A stretch of DNA of 64,000 nt from Prorocentrum cordatum (lineage: Eukaryota; Sar; Dinophyceae; Prorocentrales; Prorocentraceae). The stretch lies in NCBI GenBank assembly GCA_963575745.1, contig CAUYUJ010001311.1, positions 38,666-102,665 on the forward strand. The letters run 5' to 3'. This document shows positions 20,392 to 29,738 of the stretch, in pieces. The stretch's first letter is position 1, and each line of letters starts with the position of its first letter. The notes under the pieces are model-generated. The model was not told the DNA's origin. It did no database searches and saw only the letters and a program-made list of their open reading frames with translations. Both the position numbers and the translations under genes were made by a program.

Positions 20392-23239
20392 GCCATGGAG
20401 AACCCGACGACCGCGAGTCGTTCGCGGCGCTCTGAGCGCGAGGGTCTCTGCGCTTTGGGCCAGTGCACTTCGTGTTTCAGCTCCCTGCTTTCACGGCGCG
20501 GAGGCGCAGCCCCTCGGCCAGCGCGGCAGTGGCCATGGCGAGGTCCCCGCGCGGCGGTGGCAGCAGCAGGCGCAGCAAGTCCTACTGGATGTGCAGCTGC
20601 GGAGGATGGAACTGGGATTGGCGCGCCTCGTGCCTCGGCTGTGGGTATGCGGCCCCGCCTTGGGCGATGGGAACGCCCCCAGCCAAGGCGAGGCCCAAGG
20701 CAGACAAGGACGGCTGGGTGGATCAGCCACGTGGGCGCCGTGCCCAGAGGCAGGCCCGCGGCGCGGCCTCGCGGGCAGCCTCCACCAAGTCGCAGACCTC
20801 GGCGTCGGCGGCGAGTGGGACGCCCAGCGGTGGAGGCGCCACGGCGATCGAGAGGCTCCAGGCGGCAGTCGAGCAGCTCGAGGCACTGCAGGCCGAGCCG
20901 CCTGACGGAGTGGACGGCTGCTTCACCGACGTCGTGGCCAGCCAGCTGGAGGCGAAGCGCGCCGAGCTGGCCAGGGCCCAAAAGGCGGCAGCGGAGCAGA
21001 AGGCCTCCTCCCTGCCACGGGCGACGCGGCTCCACAGGGAGGCGAACGCCATCAGCAAGGGTGAGAAGCGGCTCCGGGCAGCCCGCCTGGAGCTCGAGCA
21101 GAAGCAGGAGGCGCGCAACCTCGTCGAGACCCAGCTCCAGAAGGCCCAGGAGGAGCTCGCGGAGCTCGACGCGGAGGTTGAGGAGGCGAGCCGTGCGCTC
21201 CAGGTTCTCGAGGAGGCAGCCCGCGAGGAGGCGGAGGCGCTGCGCTGCCAGCGCGCAGCCGAGTGGACAGGAGCCAGCCAGGTGCCAGGACTCCTCATGC
21301 AGCTGGAGAAGTTGCCAGAGGCTTGGGGCTCCAGCAACTTCGAGGTGGCTTGGGCAGCCATCCGCGCCCAGGTGGAGGCCGTGCGGGCGCAGCTCGAGGG
21401 GGCCCCAGTGGCCCCCAAGCGTGCGCCGTGGGCTGAGTCCTGCCCCATGGAGGAAATCAGCAGCGACGATGGCGATCTCGCTGACGGCGGCGGCCCCTGG
21501 CAGCCTCAGCCAGCCGCGGAGCGAGGCCAAGCCGAGCGGGGCGGCAAAGCGCTGGGCGAGTGGCCGACGGTGGCCCAGGCATGCAAGCGGGAGCTGGCTG
21601 CAGAGGCAGCGGACCTGGCTCCTCTGGCTTCTCGTCCTACTGGCAGGTCCGCTGGGAGCCGCGTCGGAGGAGTGCAGCCAGGGCCAGCGAGTGCCTAGCG
21701 AGACCTGTGCGGCGGGCCTGCGCCTGCATGAGTGCGGCCGCGCCGAGATCGTCGAGAGCGACTTGGTGGAGTTCCACGGCATAGGCGTCATCGACCCGCC
21801 CGGGTACCTAGAGCACGCTGCAGGGCCCAGCTGGGTCCTCTGCCTCCTGGCCGCTGTGGAGAACGTGGTCGGGGCCCTCGAGTTCGGCGCTAGCGAGTGG
21901 AGCGACCCCATGGGCAGAGCAGGCGCACCTGGGCTTCCCGAGACGTTGGCCAGGATTGCGGATCCGCAGCAGCCAGCCGAGCAGCCACTCAGGGCTCCTG
22001 CTCAGGGACGGGAGGCGGCAGCAGCCAGGTGCGCTATGGCCGCCACTGGGGTGCGCTGTGCTGTGCCCGTCGACGCGGTGGTGCGGACCCAGGGGAGCGT
22101 CGACTGGTGCCTCGAGTCGGAGTGGAGCATGGTCGCGGACCTCGGCGACGAGTTCGATCCCATGTTCCTCGAGCCTCGGGCGATGAGCTCAGTTGCAAGC
22201 TCGTGTGCTCTGCAGGCCTTCAACCGCCATGAGAGGCGGAACCTCTACTGCAGCCCCCTCTTGCTTCGGCTGTTGTTCGGGGACGCCATCGGGCAGCTGC
22301 TCGGGCCAGGAATCGAGCAGTACGTGAAGGCGCGGCACGCGCGAGGTGCCTCCTTTCCCAACGCACTCGGGACGAAGCGTATCTGGAGGCTTCGACGGCC
22401 AGTTGTTGTTGGCAGGCACATCGGCAAGCAGTACTTCGATGGCTCGGTCTTGAGCAGCGAAGGGCTCCCTCCTGCTGGCGGGATCGGCCAGGAGCAGGCC
22501 GCTGCGGCAGCGGAGCCCCCGCAGGCTGGTGAGGCCCTCGGCGGCGGCGCTCCAGCCACGCGGCAGCGTCTGGAGGACGGCCGCTCGACGGGGAGCAGCA
22601 CGGCCGCCCTCTCGGCCACCGCTGTCGCCTTCAGCGTCCTGGGGCACGTGCTCAGCTATGCCTGCGCGGGCGAAGGTGGGGACACCCAGGAGATAGTGGC
22701 GTGCTCCAAGCGTGGCGCCTACAAGGTGCTGGGCAGCCACGCGGGAGGCAAGTCTCGTCTGAAGGTGCAGTGCCCAGGGCCCAGCTACCTGACCAACAAG
22801 TCAGGCAGGAACCAGCGCAGCCTGTGGGAGCGAGGGCTCCATCCTGGAGGCAGGCCTCGGGCGGACAAGCAGAGAGTGAGAGCAGAGGGCATCCCTGTCT
22901 TGCGCTCGCAAGGGGCAGTGCCAGGACACGCCCAGGAGCGCTACCTGGAGTGGCTCGGCATGGAGGCGGAGCCTGCAGGCGGAGCCTGCAGGCGGAGCCT
23001 CTGCCGCGGCCAGCAGTTCTGGCAGCGGCCCAGCGGCTCCAGCGGCAGCGCAGGCAGTTGAGGCGGCGGCTGCCAGCCTGCCCGAGCAGCGGCCAGGCCC
23101 GAGTGCTGGCGCCCTCGGGGCGAGTGAGGCCGCCGAGGAGGAGCGCACAGCCGCGGGCGCAGCGCCTAGCGGCGGCCCCATGTGCCGCAGGGTCCGCCGC
23201 CGCATGGCGCGCCGCGGCTCGGAGTCGGAGAGTGATTGA
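20392..23239 (+). pseudogene. SL-headed retrocopy of a RanBP2-type zinc-finger/coiled-coil protein
   Basis: The likely start is the ATG at 20535 (GCCATGG context). From there a frame runs to 21698: a basic N-terminus, a zinc finger YWMCSCGGWNWDW...CLGCG (W-x-C-x-C ... N ... C-x2-C), and then about 250 residues of Ala/Glu/Arg-rich coiled coil (for example LVETQLQKAQEELAELDAEV). Reading then continues one frame over from about 21.6 kb (ASEECSQGQRVPSETCAAG ... NRHERRNLYCSPLLLRLLFG) to about 22.98 kb. A 13-bp repeat (GGCGGAGCCTGCA, about three copies at 22974-23010) shifts it once more, and it closes with an acidic/basic tail (RRMARRGSESESD) and TGA at 23237. Zinc finger plus coiled coil is the layout of dinoflagellate LINE ORF1 proteins. 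The C-terminal half is not recognised. It is intronless and carries a leader relic. It is antisense within the putative lyase intron. Confidence 0.6.
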
Positions 23240-23860
23240 AGGAGGCCTTCCCGCCTGTCCGCCAGCGCCTGTTGCTCCCTTGCGCCATGCATCCTTCAAA
23301 AACGCCATGTCTGGTACGTTGCTCATGGAAAACCGTAAAATCTTGCAAATGTTATAAACGAATGTACGCGGCGCCAGAGCGAGAACCACATGTTGAAAAA
23401 GAACTCCCCTCAAACCGCAAAGCTTTTGCAAATGTTATAAACGAATGTGCGCGGCGCCAAGGCGAGAACCACAGTTTGAAAACGTGTTACCGTCAATCCG
23501 TAAATCTCTTGCAATTTTCTAGAATGAATGTGCGCGACGCTATGGCGACAGCCACATTTTGAAAACGGGTCGCCCTCAATCCGGGGAACTCTAGCATTTT
23601 TTAAAAACGCATGTGCGAGGCGCTATGGCGAGAGCCACATTTTGAAACCACCCGCCCTCCATCTGTGAAGCTGTTGCCAATCTTGTCAGCTTCAGAAGCA
23701 TAAATGGCGAAAAAGTCTCAAGCGAAACGCCCGCCCCGCCCCCAAAAAACTCGCCACGGGGTGCGACAGGGAGATATTGTTTTTAAGGACAAGGAATGGG
23801 GGAGGAGGGGGAGAGGAGGACAAGGAAGAGGAGGACGAGGAGGAGGAGGAGGAGGAGGGG
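23240..23860 (+). repeat. Composite dispersed repeat, right part (83-bp units)
   Basis: Four units with anchors (CGAATGTGCGCGGCGCC-like) at 23359, 23442, 23525 and 23608, exactly 83 bp apart. The conserved tail follows (AAGTCTCAAGCGAAACGCC, then GTGCGACAGGGAG near 23760) and ends in a GGA tract at 23797-23860. Together with 20104-20369 it would make one whole composite repeat. Confidence 0.75.
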
Positions 23861-24160
23861 CGAGTTTGTTCCCTGCCGATAGAAAAAAAGGGGGAGTCTG
23901 CAAAACTGAAGGCCTCCTGGGGTTACTCCTATTTCTCCACTGTTTCGCCCCCCCCAACAAAAAGACGGACCCAAGAGGCACCTGAAGACGTCCCGAGAAG
24001 GTCTTTGCGTATCCATCTCTACTGCCTCGGTCCCCCCCCTGAGCCCTAGGTCACCGAAGAGCAAAAAAGACGCCCTCAAAAGGCAACCCCTTTTCTTCCT
24101 CGAACGAGAACCTGAAAGGGCCCCCCAGAAACAAAAATTAGAAGGAGAAACCAAACATAA
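23861..24160. other. No gene recognised
   Basis: Unassigned intronic sequence. Confidence 0.35.
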
Positions 24161-24301
24161 TATAATTTCCTGGAACTTTGTGCGGATTTCTTGGATCGGT
24201 TCCCTGGCGCGCGGGGCGCGCCAAGGACGGCGCCAGAGGCGCCGCCACGGGGGCCCAGCGCCGATCCAAGCAATTCGCGCGAAGCTCCGAAAATTTATGT
24301 G
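24161..24301. mobile_element. Foldback element, family C, copy 1
   Basis: Imperfect terminal inverted repeats of about 38 bp. The left arm contains GCGGATTTCTTGGATCGG and the right arm, on the other strand, contains GCGAATTGCTTGGATCGG. The GC-rich centre has a GGCGCGCGGGGCGCGCC palindrome. Sister copies are at 36.6, 41.1 and 47.8 kb. Confidence 0.7.
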
Positions 24302-24451
24302 TATGCCGTTTTGCTGCTTCGGTACAAGGGATCTCCAGGATGTTTTGCATCGGCATGCAGGGCTGAAGCGCCATGTCACGCAACGCGTGCAGCGTTGATG
24401 CGCGGCCTCTCCCACTGCGCAGTGGCGGACGTGTGCCGGAGGCGTTGCTGG

Positions 24452-24546
24452 ATTGTAGTCGGTGTACTTAATCCCCATGAAATTCGGGATCCTGCCGGAC
24501 TCTTCGATCATGCCCAGCAGCTTGTTGACTTGCCCCGCCAGCACGC
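24452..24546 (-). CDS. N-acetylneuraminate lyase, exon 2
   Basis: Encodes VLAGQVNKLLGMIEESGRIP then NFMGIKYTDYN. The Lys in GIKYTD aligns with the Schiff-base lysine of the NanA/NPL family (Lys165 in the E. coli enzyme). The acceptor is CTCAAG|GC at 24547/24546. It restores the Gly codon split by intron 1, so the joined protein reads DTGVLAG. The 3' limit is set by loss of family similarity after TDYN (24452). A GC donor could lie at 24448, but the phase does not match the 7.9-kb exon, so the downstream junction is unresolved. Confidence 0.85.
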
Positions 24547-24737
24547 CTTGAGACGAAACTCGTGCCATGATGCGATTGGCTCAGGATACGCTCCAGGAGT
24601 TCCAGAGTATATGGCGCCGTTAGTTTGTGCAGCCCATGAGGAACGAAATCTAAAATAATCTGGGAAATCCTGCACATCTGGAACATCATGGAAATCCTGA
24701 AACGTATCATTATCATGACCTCTTGCTCCTCTGACGC
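24547..24737 (-). other. Lyase intron 1 (GC-AG, 191 bp)
   Basis: The donor is ACAG|GCGTCAG and the acceptor CTCAAG|GCGTG. Splicing joins a phase-1 Gly codon and restores the family alignment without a gap. GC donors and a G just after the acceptor are usual in dinoflagellates. Confidence 0.8.
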
Positions 24738-25239
24738 CTGTGTCATCTGGAAAATGATAGAACCAGAACGGGAAATCAGGTGCGGCCGATGCGGTGTGCG
24801 CCAAGAAGTCGTGGAGCGTCTCGAGGGTCGGCTTGAAGTACACCGGCGACATGCACACGGCACCGTAGATGCCAGGCGTCTTGGAGGCATGTGCAGTAAG
24901 GTCCATAGACTCTGGGAGGCTTTCGCTGCCAACGTGCATGTAGATCTTCAGGCCTGTGGCTTGACCTGCTTTGCCCCAAGCTTCGGCAAGTGCCTTGCGT
25001 TCAGGCACGGTCAGTGACAGGGACTCGCCGTTGGAGCCTGCGGGCATTACGTTAGTTATGTTTTTGCTCTTCAAGAACTTGGCGTAGGGCATGATCCGGT
25101 CGAGGTCCAGCTCAAGACTGCCCGGCCCCTTCATTGGCGTGTACACCGCAGCCATTAGGGACGTGATCTTGTGCTCGTTGATTTCAAAAGCCATGGCGCC
25201 GACGGTTGCCAGCGGCACAAGAAGGCGGACGGCAAGCAT
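24738..25239 (-). CDS. N-acetylneuraminate lyase, exon 1 with signal-peptide-like start
   Basis: Starts at ATG 25239. Residues 1-17 (MLAVRLLVPLATVGAMA) form a hydrophobic leader ending in an AxA-type site, so the product may enter the secretory pathway. That is unusual, because animal and bacterial NPL/NanA enzymes are cytosolic. After it comes the barrel start (KITSLMAAVYTPM), the carboxylate-binding loop PAGSNGESLSL (GxxGE motif; Asn replaces a Thr or Ser), the VPERKALAEAW helix, HVGSESL, and FPFWFYHFPDDTG, whose Tyr matches the catalytic tyrosine of the family. It ends at 24738 in codon phase 1. With exons 2 and 3 the protein is near the usual 300-320 residues. Expected role: cleavage of sialic acid, or a related aldolase reaction. 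Confidence 0.88.
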
Positions 25240-26620
25240 GGCTAAGTCTCTACCGCGGTATGAACAAGTTGACGCGGGCAGGATTCTTTAACCAAAATTT
25301 CTATAGATGAGCCATGATGAACCATTCGGTGCGGACTTGTCTGAAGCTTTGCGAATCCTAGGTTTGTCGACCGCTATTGGGGATGGGTCCTGACAAACCA
25401 CGGGGCCTCTGCAGATCCTAGAATAGCAATGCCACACTCGCCGCACTTCATCCTCGTCCTCTTCTGCCCTCCCCACTCTTCCCCATCCCTCATTCAACTG
25501 CGTTCCCCTTCGTCCTCAAGGTGCTGCTCCTCCTTCTCCTCCTGCTCATCCTCATTATTGCTTCCAGCCTCACGCTCCGATTTCTTCCTCAACTACGGAC
25601 AATGCGTCGAACACACGTCCTACCTGCCCACTACCCGCTGTGTCCTCAGTCCACCAAGATTGTCGTGAATAGTACATCGAGGGACCACTCCACGATCCGA
25701 CTTAGTCTTTCCAATGCGAGCACGCAGGTGCAACTCGCTCGGGCCAATCGCCTCCCCCCCCAAAGCGAAACCGTGCTTTCGGGCAGACGCTGGCCGCGCT
25801 CCCCTCCCTCTCGTCCCTCCTTCGTCCTTCTTCCGCACTCGTCCTCTCTCCTCGTCGTCGCTGTCGTCCTCTCCTCCTCCTCCTCCTCCTCCTCCTCTCG
25901 CTGGCGCGCGTGGCCAATCCAGAACTTCATGATTCCTCCTTTCGTTGGCTGCAGACCCGCAAAGCCGACAAAAAAAACGCCCTGCAGGCCGCTTGCTGAC
26001 GACGACCACGGCAGCAGTCCGTCGCCTATGTCGGCGTCAACGACCACGCCGTCCTTCTCCAGGAAACGCATCTTGGCCTCTTCCCGTCTCCTGGTGCCGC
26101 GCGGGGCGGCTCAGGCCACGGATATTGTCCGCCCCCCTCCCCCCAAAAGATCATAGACGGGCGGGGTGGGCAGGCTCTGGTGGACACGTAGTGCAAGGCT
26201 CACCAAAGACCTCGATCCTCGATGTCCGCCTTCTCGTTCTCCTCATCCCTTTCCCCAGGGGAAGGAGGTGGCGCGGGGCCTCTGGAGGCAGGCGAGCGGC
26301 GGAGGAGAGGCGCAACTCAAAGAGGAGGGGTAAACAGTTTTGTTCGTGTCCGCGTGACGTGGGCCCAGGCATCCGCCCGTGACGCCGACCTCTGCGGCCC
26401 TGGAGCCCCCGAGACCACCAAGATGGCGATAGTTTCGCACCCTGGCCCCTCTTCGGAGTGCTGAAGCCAGATGGCCACGCATCCGGACGAACGCTTGGCC
26501 TGGATAGCGAGGACACTCGTGGTTCCTGCCAGGGTTCGCCGTGGGAGCGTCATCTCAGCCAGCCCATACGACACCGTCGGCGTCGCCGCAGGTTGGACTC
26601 AACAGCCTTGGAGGAAGAGG
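25240..26620. other. No gene recognised; TCC tracts
   Basis: Upstream of the lyase start on its coding strand. TCC runs occur at about 25520-25552 and 25870-25898. No promoter element can be claimed. Confidence 0.45.
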
Positions 26621-26779
26621 ACAAGGAGGAGCAGGAGGAGGAGGAGGAGGAGTGAACATAAGAATTCGAAATGAACACAGACCTACGCGACCGAGGAAGC
26701 TCACATGCTTGCAATCATTCAGGTGAGCTGACGCGACACATGTGCGAATGATGCTGGTGACCGCTGCCCCGGTGATGCC

Positions 26780-27040
26780 GTCGGTGACGCCTGTCAGGGT
26801 GTCGAGAACATGCCTCACGTGCCACGCCCTGCGACCTTGGCGTGGAAAGAGACCGCGCTCAGGGATCACTCACGGCGCACCCCCTTTGGTGTCGAGGAAT
26901 TGCCACACGTTCCACGTCCTGCGACCTTGGCGTGGCAAGAGAAAGAGAGAGAGACAGAGAAACAGAGAGAGAGAGAGAGACAGAAAGAGAGAACACGCGA
27001 AAGAGAGAGAGAGGGAGAGAGAGAGAGAGAACCAAATAGA
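26780..27040. repeat. Two-copy direct repeat followed by a GA array
   Basis: Two diverged copies (TGTCGAG...CCTGCGACCTTGGCGTGG) lie at about 26797-26855 and 26890-26945. A GA/GAAA purine array follows at 26938-27033. A GGA tract lies just upstream at 26622-26656. Confidence 0.7.
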
Positions 27041-27221
27041 ACCAAATAAATAAAACAATAGTAGAGGGGGACGCGCGCCGCGAGCGCGCGCCGGGCCCTC
27101 GAAAGGAACCCGCGGCCCCGACCGACAAGGCGCCCGCGCGCCTTGCCCCATCAGGGCCGCAGCCGAAGCGAGCCGCCCAGCCGCCGCCCACGCCCAGCCG
27201 GGGCGCCGTTGCCGTGGCCAC

Positions 27222-27310
27222 CCTGGCCGGCCACGACCCGCCCGAAGGCGGCGTCGCCGAGCGCGCCCAGCTCGGCCTCGAGCGCGCGACGGACGGCGAC
27301 GGGCTCGCAA
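27222..27310 (-). CDS. Candidate internal exon, unidentified
   Basis: One minus frame reads CEPVAVRRALEAELGALGDA then AFGRVVAGQ. It is flanked by a possible acceptor (GAGAAG|TTGC) and a GT donor (CCAGG|GTGGCC). The composition is protein-like, but the acceptor is weak and other frames are also open. No family recognised. Confidence 0.25.
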
Positions 27311-27765
27311 CTTCTCGAGGGCCCCTCCGGAGGTGGAGCGTGCAAAAATCAACTCATGTCTCGACCCAGACCCAATCTTCCACCACCATCTCTGGTGGAA
27401 GCGAAGGAGCGAAGGGCGATGGAGGAGAGGAGGAGGGCAATCAGCCCACTGGAGGCAAGCATCTTCCGAAAGCGCAATTGCTGGCGTCAGCGAGACGACC
27501 GTTGGCAAACCAGTTCGCGAGACAATGGGATCACTGAAGGTGGCATTTTTTGAAGGCAGCATTTGTCTTAAAGGCGAGCACCGTTCAAGGTATACATGTT
27601 TTGTCACAGGTTGTCGGAGGACATGCTTTGCCACAACATGTTCGCCTTCAGGAGAAGCATGCCTTTGTGAATATGTTCGCCTCCAGCGAGCTCGTGGCCG
27701 CAAAGCAATGCTGCCTTGAGAGAAGGGAAAAGGGGCCGGCGGAACGGCGTCCTCCTCTCCCTGGC
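27311..27765. other. No exon recognised; short diverged repeats
   Basis: CATGCTTTGCC/CATGTTCGCC-type words repeat at 27595-27690. Between the two candidate exons this would be intron. Confidence 0.35.
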
Positions 27766-27861
27766 CTTGCCCCACAGCAAGTGCGGCTCCATGTCCACCA
27801 AGTCTCCCTCCTTCACGCTCTCCGTGAGGAAGTCCGCCGCGACGCCTGGCACCTTCAGCTC
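27766..27861 (-). CDS. Candidate internal exon, unidentified
   Basis: A 96-nt, phase 0/0 exon: pyrimidine-rich CAACGCTGCAG|GAG acceptor, 32 codons beginning ELKVPGVAADFLTESVKEGD and continuing LVDMEPHLLWGK, then AAG|GCCAGGG. That donor has the same first bases as the GC donor of the PARP-like PADR1 intron at 50039. The protein is clearly non-random, but I cannot name the family. Confidence 0.45.
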
Positions 27862-27957
27862 CTGCAGCGTTGGTGGGTGGGGCTAACTCTACTGCCCACT
27901 GAAGGCACGTTTCATTAAATGCAGCCAATTTAGAAGGCCGACTGTGTTTGAAGGTCT

Positions 27958-28042
27958 TCAGAGAAACTCCCTCAGCGCAGCAACCAGGATGACTACGACG
28001 ATCGCACCGCCCGCGAGCCCTGCGGGCATCGCCATGCCGATG
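27958..28042 (-). CDS. Candidate terminal exon with a transmembrane helix
   Basis: After a CGGGGCAG|C acceptor preceded by a long pyrimidine array, one minus frame reads IGMAMPAGLAGGAIVVVILV then AALREFL and stop at 27960. It would be a C-terminal membrane anchor. A stop only 97 bp upstream of the exon at 27861 means the two cannot simply be consecutive exons of one gene. Confidence 0.28.
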
Positions 28043-28069
28043 CTGCCCCGCGGCGTCCCACGGAAGGAG

Positions 28070-28166
28070 GAGGATGAGGAGGATGAGGAGGAGGAGGAGG
28101 AGGAGCAGGAGCAGGAGGAGGAGGAGGAGGAGGAGGAGGAGGAGGAGGAGGAGGAGGAGGAGGGAG
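28070..28166. repeat. GGA/GAG array
   Basis: Purine array. On the minus strand it is a TCC tract directly before the candidate acceptor at 28043. Confidence 0.92.
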
Positions 28167-28688
28167 GAGTGCCAGGCGACATGAAGTCGGCGGTGCATCG
28201 CCGAGAGCTCGTCGACGGGGCCCCCGCTGGCGAAGCCGCGCGCTCTCCGCGGCGGGGGCGGGCCTGTCGAGCCACAGTCGTAGGATTGCACGGGCGATCG
28301 GGGGTCGATGCGTCCCCCCTTGTGCCCCGGAGGGGCCGGGGGGCGGGGGGGGCTCCGTCCCACTGAGCCCACGGCGCCCGCGGCCTGCACGACGACGGGC
28401 GGGGCCGGAGGGGAGCAGGGGAGGATCGCCTCGCAGATGCCAAGATCCTTCGAAAAGGAAAAAAAAGCGTTTCGCGGGCAGGTTCGGCGCGCTGGGCGGG
28501 GGGATGCTTTGGACAGCTTCACGCCAATGGCACCCTTCAACGTTGGACTGCGTGCCTCATCGTCTCAGGCGCCTGGCGCACGTCAGTGCGCGGTTCGAAA
28601 TCATGCCTGGTCACAGGGACAACTGCCGATTCGCCTCTTGGGCTTTCACGAGGCCCACAACGGCCGAAGAAGCCTTCAAGATCGACCC
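28167..28688. other. No gene established
   Basis: Several GC-rich frames are open on the minus strand (for example GFASGGPVDELSAMHRRLHV near 28.2 kb), but splice sites and family matches are lacking. Confidence 0.35.
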
Positions 28689-28689
28689 A

Positions 28690-28965
28690 AGATAGCCCAA
28701 GAGGCCAGCAAGAGGGCTCCAAGACGGCCCAAGAGGGCCTCAAGACGACCCCAGAAGCCTCCAAAACGGCCCAGGAGGACCCCAGGACGGCCCCAAGAGG
28801 AGGCCCAAAGGGGAACCCGAATGGACATGTCGAGCCCTCGGCCCCAAGAAAACCTGAGGAGGCGCCAAGAGGCCCCCAAGAGGCTCCCACGAGGCCCCCG
28901 AGAGGCCCAAAAGAAGCCCCTGGAGGCCTCAGCACGGACAGCCCAGAGAAGCCCAAGAGCAGAGC
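28690..28965. repeat. CCCCAAGAGG-type minisatellite
   Basis: 11-13 bp units (GCCCCCAAGAGG, GGCCCAAGAGGG, CCCCAGGACGG) in an irregular array. The same word class makes the array at 37.5-37.83 kb. Confidence 0.8.
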
Positions 28966-29224
28966 CGCGATCCGCCAACCGCCCCCGACGAAATCCCAAG
29001 AAGCTGAAACCGCAAAATTCCACAGAAATCGCACGCGTTCGGCAAACTCCGCTTTTCACTCTTACTGCCGCCCCAAGGGGTCGGCGGTGCGGCGTCAGCC
29101 GATGAATCATACCTGGCCGTAGGGACAACTGCCGACGATTTGCCAAAGAAAACCAGTACACAGACCCGCAGGTTTCAGGTGATATCACGAGCGCCACTGC
29201 GGGCCCCACTGGTGGGAACAAGCG

Positions 29225-29335
29225 AGTGCCGATACCGCTACACCTCCGACCTCTCCATGGCTGCGCTCTGACCAGGATCTCGAAGCGAATCCAGCCGTGG
29301 CGACGAGGGAAGGGCAGCGGGATCGGCATCTTCCC
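29225..29335. repeat. Dispersed repeat family G, copy 2
   Basis: Matches 5490-5585 and 42425-42520 (CCGCTACACCTCCGACCTC..., GCGCTCTGACCAGGAT, GTGGCGACGAGGG). Confidence 0.65.
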
Positions 29336-29625
29336 CTGCTCTGAGCCGCTGCCCAAACCTCCGACGACTCGATTGTCTCTAGCCGCCAGCCCCCGGAGCT
29401 CTCGACCCCTGCGCAAGGGGGTTCGACCATGTTCGTTGTTTGACGTCTCTGTAGCCCGGGACTGGCAGCGGGAACGGCATTGGTTTCTAGCCGCCCATTC
29501 GTAGTAAGCGGTGTTGTAAAGACTTGCCACAAACTCAAACTCAAACAATTGTGTCGATGCGCTATGTAGGCGGCTGGCTTCTGCCTGTCGCGGCCCAGAA
29601 ACGGCCCCCGGACACCGAACATAAC

Positions 29626-29626
<1 letters not shown>

Positions 29627-29691
<65 letters not shown>

Positions 29692-29738
29692 GCAACAGCA
29701 GCAACAACAACAACAACAACAACAGCATCGACAATGAC
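29627..29738. repeat. CAA trinucleotide array
   Basis: About 36 CAA units with a few CAG interruptions near 29690-29727. Confidence 0.95.

Larger units (their letters stand above)
7914..24451 (-). other. Putative giant intron of the lyase gene
   Basis: If the exons at 24.5 and 7.9 kb belong to one gene, everything between them, about 16.5 kb, is intron. It holds LINE debris and an SL-headed zinc-finger retrocopy, all antisense to the lyase, plus CT, TG and GGA arrays and foldback elements. No further lyase exon was found inside it, and none is required by the protein alignment. Confidence 0.55.

Noticed and set aside
20395-21560. The first ATG after the leader relic, starting a frame open for 888 codons
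   Set aside because: Its first 390 codons are an Arg/Pro/Ser-rich shadow of the zinc-finger/coiled-coil frame. Only the part after about 21.6 kb looks genuine.
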